Origin: Porphyridium purpureum
Lineage: Eukaryota; Rhodophyta; Bangiophyceae; Porphyridiales; Porphyridiaceae
Assembly (NCBI GenBank): GCA_008690995.1
Contig: VRMN01000017.1
Coordinates: 204,813-268,812 of the forward strand
Length of the DNA stretch: 64,000 nt
Direction of reading: 5' to 3'
Shown here: positions 29,151 through 37,478 of the stretch, in pieces
Layout of the letters: each line of letters begins with the position of its first letter
How positions within the stretch are numbered: the stretch's first letter is position 1
Made by a program: the position numbers and the translations under genes
Notes under the pieces: model-generated
What the model was told of the DNA's origin: nothing
Database searches by the model: none
What the model saw: the letters and a program-made list of their open reading frames with translations, nothing else

Positions 29151-29742
29151 AGTGCTGCTCGCGAATTTGCCCGCTGGTGAAAGGGACGTGCGAGTTCACT
29201 GATTCGGCCAAATATCTGTGAGCAACAGGGGGCGCCCCCCCGCGACCTTGGGAGGCGTTGCTAACGTAGTCGAAAGAGTGCTGCAGCTCTTCTTTGACCA
29301 ACGGGTTTTCGACTGGGCAGTTTATTATTATTATTATTATCCATGCCATTCCTCAGTGAGCTTGGAGCTCAAGGCAAGCGCGACGACTTGGTTTCTCAGC
29401 GTCGCACTAGTCGTACATGCACAGCTGCGATCGCCGGATAATCAGAGCCGGCAGGTATATTAGACGGACTGGTCGTGGATCGGACTGTGTGCGCGAGAAG
29501 AACATGTTTGCAGCGTTGACTTGTGACCCATGGAAGGTCCATTTTAGCTGTCCAAGAAATGCATAGATATTCAATGGCAACATTCGCCCAGACTCGGAAC
29601 ATCGCGCCTTTTCCCTCATTGGGCTTCACCAGTCATTCTACAGAACAGCCGAGTTTGATCAGGACTGCACCCGACGAGCGCTACCACCTCCAGCTGCAGC
29701 ACATTCTTTATCAGCGCTTTTGACCTTTTGTCGACATATCCT
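29151..29742. other. Convergent 3' spacer with an ATT microsatellite
   Basis: 592 bp between two convergent genes. It contains a short (ATT)n run at about 29320-29340. No coding signal. Confidence 0.5.
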
Positions 29743-31467
29743 TTATACACAGGCGCATAGTCTTCGTGTGTGGCGAAAACTGCCGCTGCAGGTCAGCGCA
29801 CGGCCGTCTGGGTACCCACCGTACGTGACGAGGCACTGACCACGCGTTGCAAGTTCGACCGCATCTGCCTCGACCGCCGCAGGCAAGTCCGGCCCTGTCT
29901 CCAAGCCGCAGCCACTCGGGCAGTCGAAAAAGCGCTCGAGCTGTTCGCACGTGTTGGCGAATTCAAGCTCGCTTGCTGAGCAATTTTTCCGGATGCTCGC
30001 GCATGCCGCATCGCAGCTCTCGCCTCGGCGCGCGGCGAAGAGCTGTGCCTGCGGTGACGGATGCAGCTGCTCCTCTGGACGCAAAAAGGGACAGACTCTC
30101 GCGTCAGCCAGGTACAAGGTGATGTGCGGCGCCTCTGAGAAGAATATCACCTGTACGCCCTTGTAAATGCTGCGTGGCTGCGGGAAAATACCTAGTGGGT
30201 CGGCCACGTCTTCCACAAAGCGCTCGCGCTTGTAGATGTACAAAAAAGAGCGTGGCGATGAGCTGATGGTTTCTGCTGTCGGTGTGCAACGCCCGGAAAG
30301 CGTGCCTGATGCGAGATCCACCATTGAGGCATTTTGCAAAGTACGGCACGTTCGCAGCTCGCTGAGTTGCACCAGCGAGCCAATACGAGTGGCCGAGTCG
30401 ATTTCCTGCTGGATGTGGCGCATGTATTGCCGCGGCTCGAGGTATTCAAGCTTGGAGTCTGGTACCCACACGGCAGCCGATTCGCACGCATCTCGATTAT
30501 CTCTCAGCTCGTCGTCCAATTCATCGACAAAGGCGAGCGTCGCAAGCACGGCGTCAAACTCTTGCTTGCGCACATTGGCTCCGGTGTTACCCATGTTGCG
30601 CGCGCGGGGCACCACGGGCGCTATACAATCGCGACCCTGCATTTGCGCCGGCAGGCGCAGCCAATGATCCCATCCAGTGGATGCGTTGGCGTGCACGCCG
30701 TCGGGCCACTTCTCGCTGAGCTCGGACAGCCACAGATCGCGTGAAAGCATCCAGCCGAGGCCCGGGAAGAAAGAGGTGCGAAACAAGGCGTGGCGGACGC
30801 TCGGATGGACGAGATGGCGCATCCCATTGTCATTCCAAGCCGAGACGCAAAGCACGGAATACTTTTCGGCATTGCGCAGCAAATGGCGCGTGCTCGCAAA
30901 GAGCGCGCCAAAGTCCGAGCCTACGACCATGTCGTCTTCAAGAAGCACGGCATACTGAAACCCGCGAGCAAACACACGGTCCAGTGCGCACGCGTAGTGA
31001 CGCGCAATATTTGTGCGCGCATCCGCATTCACGGGTGAGGACGCCGCGCGCGCACTCGAGGTGGCTTCAGTCCCGACCCTGACGCTGCCACGTTCACACA
31101 CCCAGGTCCCTGACACGAGAGCGGCGTGGCGACCACCACTGCCCACACGGCGCAGGATCGAAGCCACTTTGGTGCTACCGCCGTCAATCGACACAAACAC
31201 GGCGTCGAACGCGTCCGCACACGTTGCACAGCGCGCTACGGAGTCCAGTGCCGCGCTCAGTGCCGGCACGCGATTATACGCCAGCACCACGAGCGCGATG
31301 GACGTCGGTGCGGCGCTGTCCGAAGGGTGACACACAGCTTGGGCGAGCACACCACGCGGAATGGATGCGGATGGCGGCAAGAAGCGCTCACATGCTGCGC
31401 ACACCGCGCTCAGCACGAACAGCGCCAGCACGCGTGACCTCGTCGTGGCACGCAAGAGGTCACCCAT
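29743..31467 (-). CDS. GT13 family N-acetylglucosaminyltransferase (MGAT1-like) with a Cys-rich C-terminal extension
   Basis: 574 residues, type II Golgi topology: a short basic N-terminus and one hydrophobic anchor (about 10-27). The catalytic domain has GT13 hallmarks: ALVVLAYNRVPALSAALDS (about 58-76), LLEDDMVVGSDF (the EDD metal/donor-binding triad at 177-179), CVSAWNDNGMRH, LFRTSFFPGLGWMLSRDLW, and a WDHWLR motif near 266. GnT-I adds the first GlcNAc to Man5 N-glycans. After the catalytic domain a Cys-rich region (about 490-574: GESCDAACASIRKNCSA, FDCPSGCGLETGPDLPA, RLCACV) resembles the C-terminal module seen in some algal and plant MGAT5-type proteins and is not part of animal GnT-I. 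Whether the enzyme acts as GnT-I is inferred from the motif set. Confidence 0.85.
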   Translation of the reverse strand: MGDLLRATTRSRVLALFVLSAVCAACERFLPPSASIPRGVLAQAVCHPSDSAAPTSIALVVLAYNRVPALSAALDSVARCATCADAFDAVFVSIDGGSTKVASILRRVGSGGRHAALVSGTWVCERGSVRVGTEATSSARAASSPVNADARTNIARHYACALDRVFARGFQYAVLLEDDMVVGSDFGALFASTRHLLRNAEKYSVLCVSAWNDNGMRHLVHPSVRHALFRTSFFPGLGWMLSRDLWLSELSEKWPDGVHANASTGWDHWLRLPAQMQGRDCIAPVVPRARNMGNTGANVRKQEFDAVLATLAFVDELDDELRDNRDACESAAVWVPDSKLEYLEPRQYMRHIQQEIDSATRIGSLVQLSELRTCRTLQNASMVDLASGTLSGRCTPTAETISSSPRSFLYIYKRERFVEDVADPLGIFPQPRSIYKGVQVIFFSEAPHITLYLADARVCPFLRPEEQLHPSPQAQLFAARRGESCDAACASIRKNCSASELEFANTCEQLERFFDCPSGCGLETGPDLPAAVEADAVELATRGQCLVTYGGYPDGRALTCSGSFRHTRRLCACV

Positions 31468-31844
31468 TCAAACGTCGAAATCATCCCTGCCTCATGTCCT
31501 CTGCTGGCTCCAGAAGAGGAGAAGAAAAAGAAGCGGCCACGCACAGAAACTCCGGGTCATTATCATCGTCTAGACCTCGTTTCGCTCGCCCAACAGCGTC
31601 GCCGCAGTGATCGCCGTAAGGATACCCGCAACAGAGTGGCCGCCGCGATGATGGAATGATGCGCGGTGCTGCCACTGCATCTCTTAGTGAGTAACACGAA
31701 TGGATAAGAGTCCGGGTATCTAGTTCACGCGAAGGATTGCGGACCTGGAACGCGTGTGTTGTTCCTTTAGTCAAATGGGTCTCCGTAAATAAATCCGAAA
31801 CAAAGAAAAGCGGGGTCAAAGCCTCAGAATCATGCAACGGCCGT
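31468..31844. other. Spacer between two minus-strand genes
   Basis: 377 bp holding the 3' side of the membrane-protein gene and the promoter of the glycosyltransferase. No further signal recognised. Confidence 0.5.
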
Positions 31845-33986
31845 CTACGCCACGATACGCGGGTATTCGGCGCGAATGCCGTTCTCCATCTCAAAGTCTT
31901 CGCCTTCGAGCGGCTCGGAGAACTCGCCTCGACCGTACTCGTCGCGCACAATCGCTTGTTGGTACATGATATCGTCCGGTCGTGGTACCAACGCCGGTCC
32001 TTCGGACGAGTACGAACTTTCCGTGTCTTCCTCCTCCTTGTTCGCCAAGATGAGAAACAGTGCGACCGCAATGATCAAAATCAACAACAGTGCGGCAATG
32101 ACCGAGATGACCGCAATGGCCCAAGTCGGCAGACCGCCAGACGCACCGCCCGGATCTACCGTTCCTGTTGGTACTGCTGATGGAGTCTCAATTGTTGAGC
32201 CCTCACCACGACGCACCCAATCGGGGTCCACAAACACATCCATCGCAAACTGATCGCTATCTAGGTACTCATCCAGATCCTGCCGCACCCTGTTTGCGCC
32301 TTCGGCCGGCACAATGGCGCGCATCTCAATCTGAACGCCGTCTGCTTCTACCTGCCTGCCAGACGTGTCCATACCCGCGAGAAACCTTCTTCGGCCCGAG
32401 TTGGATACAGATGTGGGTACAATCGGCCCAAACAAGCTTCCAAAGTCCGGGTTGTTGCGGATCGCCCGAATCACCTTTGAGCATGTGTTGTTGGAAGTCG
32501 ACGCCACATCCAGGAGAAGAAACTCGACATAAAACTGAATAATGTTGAATCTCTGGTCGTCATTGTCCAGAGTCCCAGTGATGCACAGCTCAGAGCTCGA
32601 AAACCTCACCTGACTGTTTGCCGCGGGCAACTGTGTGATCGGAGTGACGCCCGTCGTTGCATACTGGGCGTACATGCCAGGTACAAGAGCCTCGCCGGGC
32701 TCAATGGCGTCCGATGGCACGGTTGTCAGCCCCAACAAGTTGAGAAAATAAATTTGGAACGACGGCAACGGTGCATCCAAATCTGTATACGACATGTTTG
32801 CATTCACCTGCAACCGCCCGCCGAGTCCAGAGCCTTGGAATTCTGGCATGGTCTGGCTCGGATCACCAAGAGATAAAAAGCCTCCCACCATCTCATCGTT
32901 CGACGGCCGTGGCGGGTCCACAAGATTGTACAGCGTCCAGGGGAAGATCTCCCAGCCAAAGTAATCAAACGTGTAGGATCTTCCAAACTGGGATACGGTC
33001 GGCGGCACCGGCACGGACGCAATCGTGACTCGCAGCAGCGTCTCAAATGGCATACCGTTAATGTCCACATTCTCGTTGCCCTCCCACTCAATGTTGAACA
33101 TGCCCACGCGGTACGGATTGATTACCAATACCAATGTATCGAGGTCCGGCGTGGCCTCGGAGTAGAAAATTTTGAAGCCACAGCCGGGGTCCAGTGGAAA
33201 GTCATCCGTGGCCGGATCGAATCCACCCTGCTGCGCCACCGGGCACGCGTCGCTATCACTCGTCTGGTTCTGCGGCGGGCCCATCACCGGCACCACCTGC
33301 TTGAGAAGATCATTGTACGGGAAGCGAGAAGCGACTGCCTGGTAGCGCCCAATGACGGGCATCACATACTGTGGCGTGGCCAGAGTGTCTTGGTAATTGC
33401 CCAGGTCGAGACTGTACAGCTCACCGGACACAATCTTCGGATCATCCGGGCTACCCGGGCTCGCGCGATCCGTGCCCGGAGCCAAGATCACAAAGCCAAG
33501 CACATCAAAGCGCGGCAGCGCCAGGAAGCTTGCCGTGTACGGCTCAGACCCGGGCGACCCATCTCGAATGCTTGTGAAAATTTCGAGCGTGTAGACGGCG
33601 AGCCCGGGCAGGTAGTCAAACTCGAAATTCACCGTGATGTTGAAAACTGTGTAGCCACCCGAGCCAATCCCGCGCTCGGTGGCAACGTTAAAGTCACAGT
33701 CTGGCGCGCACGAAATAATCGTGTTCGCCTGACCTTCTCCCGTGATAACGTTGACGTCCGTCACGTTATCATTGTTTGCAAACGGGCGCAAAAAGAAAGT
33801 CAGCGAATCGGACGCGGAACCGTTTGTCTGCGCAATAATCACCGGCCCTTCGACATCACTGGTGATTTCGCCCGCCACAAAGTCCGAGCCCTGCGCGCGC
33901 GCGGCACCCGTGGCGTAGCTCACAGCCAGCAGGGTGAGCAATACCACCACGCACCCGCGTCTCAGCACAACGGCGTCGCCCGCCAT
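31845..33986 (-). CDS. Large type I membrane protein of unknown function
   Basis: 713 residues. An N-terminal signal peptide (VVLLTLLAVSYATGAARA, cleaved near residue 31) precedes about 580 extracytoplasmic residues rich in beta-prone, Asn/Asp/Gly/Thr segments with several N-glycosylation sequons (for example NGS, NMS, NQT, NNT). A Pro/Gly/Thr stalk (TPSAVPTGTVDPGGASGG) leads to one strong transmembrane helix (WAIAVISVIAALLLILIIAV, about 612-631). An acidic cytosolic tail of about 75 residues follows, with several Tyr (SSYSSEG, DEYGRGEF). The layout is that of a surface or endomembrane receptor/adhesin. I recognise no domain in the ectodomain. Confidence 0.8.
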   Translation of the reverse strand: MAGDAVVLRRGCVVVLLTLLAVSYATGAARAQGSDFVAGEITSDVEGPVIIAQTNGSASDSLTFFLRPFANNDNVTDVNVITGEGQANTIISCAPDCDFNVATERGIGSGGYTVFNITVNFEFDYLPGLAVYTLEIFTSIRDGSPGSEPYTASFLALPRFDVLGFVILAPGTDRASPGSPDDPKIVSGELYSLDLGNYQDTLATPQYVMPVIGRYQAVASRFPYNDLLKQVVPVMGPPQNQTSDSDACPVAQQGGFDPATDDFPLDPGCGFKIFYSEATPDLDTLVLVINPYRVGMFNIEWEGNENVDINGMPFETLLRVTIASVPVPPTVSQFGRSYTFDYFGWEIFPWTLYNLVDPPRPSNDEMVGGFLSLGDPSQTMPEFQGSGLGGRLQVNANMSYTDLDAPLPSFQIYFLNLLGLTTVPSDAIEPGEALVPGMYAQYATTGVTPITQLPAANSQVRFSSSELCITGTLDNDDQRFNIIQFYVEFLLLDVASTSNNTCSKVIRAIRNNPDFGSLFGPIVPTSVSNSGRRRFLAGMDTSGRQVEADGVQIEMRAIVPAEGANRVRQDLDEYLDSDQFAMDVFVDPDWVRRGEGSTIETPSAVPTGTVDPGGASGGLPTWAIAVISVIAALLLILIIAVALFLILANKEEEDTESSYSSEGPALVPRPDDIMYQQAIVRDEYGRGEFSEPLEGEDFEMENGIRAEYPRIVA

Positions 33987-34633
33987 CCTTGCCCCCCTTC
34001 TTGATCAAAGCCTCCTCTCGATAGCGCTCCTTCTCGGCATCCACTAACCACTAGAAACCGCGCTCTCTCCGTGTTCTCATGCAGCACGCCACGCGCGCAA
34101 CCCCCGAGCCCAGGTCCCCGCTTTTGTATTCTTCCCTGCCAGTCGAGCGTCACGCAATCCCCCGGTCGGCTCTCGCCCAACCACGTCGCCTTTCACGAAC
34201 GCCCAAAAAAATCCTGATGCACGACCGCACGCCAACTCGACCGTCTCCCTCCTTCAAGCACAACGCGTCACCGCCCCGAATCGCGTGCCGCCTTGCCAAT
34301 CTTATCGCGAATCGCGGCTTCCACTCTCTCTCCGTCCCCCGTTCCAAACCTCCCCCCCACTTCGCCTGCGCGCGCGCAACCAAGCACGACCCGCGCGTGT
34401 GTGTGTGTATGTCTCTCTCCTCTCCCCCCTCCCTGCTTCCCCTCTCCACCCGCGGCGCCCTTCACACCACGCCGCCGACCTTCCTCTTCCCCCCTCACCA
34501 CACACACGCCCCGCTCATCTGTCTCCCTTCCATCGCGTCCTTTTTCTATGACACGCGCCACCCGCCCCGTTTCTCCTCTGCGCGCCCAGCACACTTCGCC
34601 GCACCCAAAACTGCGCAAACAATGAACAAACAA
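33987..34633. other. Upstream region of the membrane-protein gene, ending at the copia LTR
   Basis: About 650 bp, strongly C-rich on this strand (G/A-rich on the coding strand of the gene), with a short GT run and CTCTCTCC runs at about 34396-34440. No gene. It ends where the left LTR of the copia element begins. Confidence 0.5.
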
Positions 34634-35440
34634 CTTTAAATTCTCGCACGCTTGATGATGACAAGCGCACGAACCCGGATGACACAACCCTTCTCAGATG
34701 ACCGAACCCCAGCAACACGACGCACACAGCACAGAGAACACAACCACACGACGCACACAACACAGACGACGAATACCCGGGGCGTGGAAAATCCAGCGTA
34801 TAGGGCCTCTACTATTGCCTTTCGCGTCGGCACAGACAGCACCGGTCTCGACAGGGGCAGGGTGTCGTAACGGACAAAGCCGCCGTCTGCCTTCAGTGCT
34901 CCAAGAGCACCGAAACCCCCCAGACACGATGTGCTGCTGGCTCTGCTACACAGGCTCAGCAAAAGGCCCCACGCCTTCCGACGACCACGCCCAGGCACCC
35001 GACACCAAAGAACAACTCTTCCTTTTATTCTCTGTGTCCTTCTCCCTTGCCTCTCCTTCTTCCGCTCTAAAGAAAATCCGGGGAACCGCACAGGCCCGCG
35101 CCCATTATATACCCCGCCGTCCTTGCTGTCCTTGACGCGGAAGGGAGAAATTATTTCTCCCAAAGGCTGGGCTTTCCTCCGTTCGTTCCACAGAACGAAG
35201 CCACAGCCAGCCACGTCAGCAAGCGGCTCAATGGGTGCTGGCCGGCCGCCAAGCGGCTCCTGCTTCCCTCGGACACGCGACTCCGGCTCCTCGGGGCGAA
35301 AGACAACAATGCACAAACCAGAGGTACAGGGTAAAAAAACCACGTGGGCGAAAAAGCCCCTGTACCTCAAACAATTCCGAGACGCCGTACCTCCGGGTGT
35401 ACACCCAGGGCGTCTCTCGGACCGGAACACTTTTAATCCA
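34634..35440 (-). repeat. 3' LTR of copia-1
   Basis: 807 bp. On the minus strand it begins TGGATTAAAAG and ends AATTTAAAG. It differs from the other LTR by a 31-bp tandem duplication near 34728, one A fewer in an A-run and a few substitutions. A TATA-like GGTATATAATG lies on the minus strand at about 35104-35114. Confidence 0.93.
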
Positions 35441-37478
35441 TGCTCCTCCTTCCGATCTGAGGGACGCGTAACATAGTCCAACACCTGATATGACCTTCCG
35501 GAAACAAAGGTTTTGTCATCAAGTCGGACACGTTTTCCCCCGTCCTCACATATTCCAATCTCACCAGCTTTTGCTTCTCGCAAACTTGGTGTATCCACGC
35601 CAAGTCCGTGGCTCTGGTCACTGCCATGTGATGCAACTTTGGCGAGTAGCCCATCTTGACCGCACGGAGAACAACTTGACTATCACAAAGCAGGGTCAAC
35701 GCATAATCACCCTCCTGCACGCTTCGAAGAAACGACAATGCCGGAAACAGAGACAACTGCACCGCTTCTTCCAGAGCGGCCATCTCAGACTCAGAGGTCG
35801 AAGAGCTCACAAAGCGTTGCCTTCTGGAGCTCCAGTCGACCAGATACTTGTTTCCACCCGCGACCAAGTACGTCACTCGTCCAGACGTCGACTTGCGCGT
35901 TTCCGGACATCCAGCGAAGTCGGCATCAGCATAGCCCAAGACGCTTACGTCACCGACCTTCAATGACGTCATCCGCAAATACTCAAGTGGTTCACGAGGA
36001 ACCTTCAAGTATTGCATGACGCGAACCAGGAGTCTCTCAGCTGCGACGTTCCAGCTATCCACGTACCGAGCCACCACTCCAACTGCGTACGAGATATCCG
36101 GTCTGACCGTCCTGGCCAACCACAGCAGCCGCCCAACATGCTCGCGTATTTTCAGATGTCCATGTTCGACTTGAACATCCAATACAGCGTCAGCATTCAT
36201 CTTCTCACCTGGTGATTTCACCGCTCGCAGCACCTGCCCAAGTTCTTCTTCGAATTCCTTCACCACCAAAGCTTGGTAGTGATCATGATCCAACGAAAGC
36301 CGTGCCGCCGACTCCGAGATCGTGAGACCTAGGAACCTCAACGGGGTACCTTCCGAGAGGACTTCTGGCTCCTTCTCAATGAGGAACTCTGACCTCAACT
36401 CTCGAAATATCTCACCCCGATCCTTCTCGGCACACGCGAGCAGGCCATCATCGACATACAAGGCCAAGAGTGCAACAGATGCACTTCCCGCCATCTTTTT
36501 CACGTATACGTTCTTCTCACCGTGAATCAAGTCCCACCCGAACTTTTGAAGTCTTCTGCGGGCATCCTGGGAAAAGTCAGACCCGCTTCTTGGCAAGCCA
36601 TAAAGCGCCCTTCTCAAGCGAACGACAAGTCCATCACCTCCTCCTGGAACGTGACGGGGCAACATGGCAAACGTCGGTGGTCCTGATAAGTCAGCGTGTA
36701 AGTACGCCGACGTCACATCGAACGACACGATTTTCAATCCCAGGATCGCGGCCAAAGCTATCAACATTCTGATTGCAGACAGGCCCGCGGGCACCTCATA
36801 GTCAAACACATCCTGAGTGACCTTCCCTGAGGCATCCCAAATCCTATTTCCACCAGCAACAAGCCGACACTTGACCTTGCGAAACTCCTCCGGAAGCTCA
36901 GCGAACTTCAATCCGAATATAAAGTGTGTCCGCACAAATCGTGCGCCTGGGACCTTGAGAGCTTCTTCCCTTGAAATGGGTTGCTCATCCCATACCTTGA
37001 ATCGAATCATCAAGTCCACTTCTTTTTGCATGGCTTCTCTTCCAGCCGAAGAAGCCAGAGCTTGGCTCGTCTGCAACAAAGTTGTCAAGTTCAATTGCGG
37101 TGTTTCTGGAGCAACTCCTGCGCGTTGCCTCCAATTTTCCTCCGAGAGGCCCATATTATGAGCCCGGGCTCGCACATCCTTTCCGTTTCTTGAATCGCGG
37201 AACACTGCCTTGTATTCTTGCAGAGTTCTTTCCCACTTCCCCCAGCCAAAGAGCCGTAAGCCATCCATGATGGCCTGATCCTCTTCCCGGCTCCAAGATA
37301 CCCTGGGTTTTCGTTTCCCCCCTTCTTCCAACAGGTAGGGGAACATCCTCCTCCAAGTTCCCGGATTCACGCGCCTCGGCCGTATTCGTAGGCAACACCA
37401 TAGTCTCTTGACTATCCGGTTCTTCCTGCCTAGAGTGAAAGTCGATTTCACCCTCACGTGCCGAGACCTCCTCGTCAT
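35433..37478 (-). CDS. copia-1 pol, C-terminal part: Myb/SANT-like domain, reverse transcriptase, RNase H
   Basis: Frame of 681 codons. True coding probably starts near 37322, where it joins the integrase frame through a shift at a C6 run; the first 50 codons are then spurious. Residues about 60-111 are a Myb/SANT-like unit (VSWSREEDQAIMDGLRLFGW...W..TL...R..KDVRARAHNMG). The RT follows with SFDVTSAYLHADL (first catalytic Asp), a divergent ALYGLPRSGSDFSQDAR and LYVDDGLLA (YVDD). The RNase H shows YADADFAG, VDWSSRRQRFVSSSTSESE, LLCDSQVVLRAV and a closing ENVSDLMTKPL. These motifs place it in Ty1/copia, in a branch diverged from plant elements, which usually have YGLKQSPR at the GSDF position. 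It overlaps the 3' LTR by a few bases. Confidence 0.88.
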   Translation of the reverse strand: MTRRSRHVRVKSTFTLGRKNRIVKRLWCCLRIRPRRVNPGTWRRMFPYLLEEGGKRKPRVSWSREEDQAIMDGLRLFGWGKWERTLQEYKAVFRDSRNGKDVRARAHNMGLSEENWRQRAGVAPETPQLNLTTLLQTSQALASSAGREAMQKEVDLMIRFKVWDEQPISREEALKVPGARFVRTHFIFGLKFAELPEEFRKVKCRLVAGGNRIWDASGKVTQDVFDYEVPAGLSAIRMLIALAAILGLKIVSFDVTSAYLHADLSGPPTFAMLPRHVPGGGDGLVVRLRRALYGLPRSGSDFSQDARRRLQKFGWDLIHGEKNVYVKKMAGSASVALLALYVDDGLLACAEKDRGEIFRELRSEFLIEKEPEVLSEGTPLRFLGLTISESAARLSLDHDHYQALVVKEFEEELGQVLRAVKSPGEKMNADAVLDVQVEHGHLKIREHVGRLLWLARTVRPDISYAVGVVARYVDSWNVAAERLLVRVMQYLKVPREPLEYLRMTSLKVGDVSVLGYADADFAGCPETRKSTSGRVTYLVAGGNKYLVDWSSRRQRFVSSSTSESEMAALEEAVQLSLFPALSFLRSVQEGDYALTLLCDSQVVLRAVKMGYSPKLHHMAVTRATDLAWIHQVCEKQKLVRLEYVRTGENVSDLMTKPLFPEGHIRCWTMLRVPQIGRRSMD

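Noticed and set aside
34636-35598. 320-codon frame covering the left LTR of copia-1
   Set aside because: Lies within LTR sequence; a related frame occurs in the other LTR but holds no known domain. Most likely an incidental opening of untranslated DNA.
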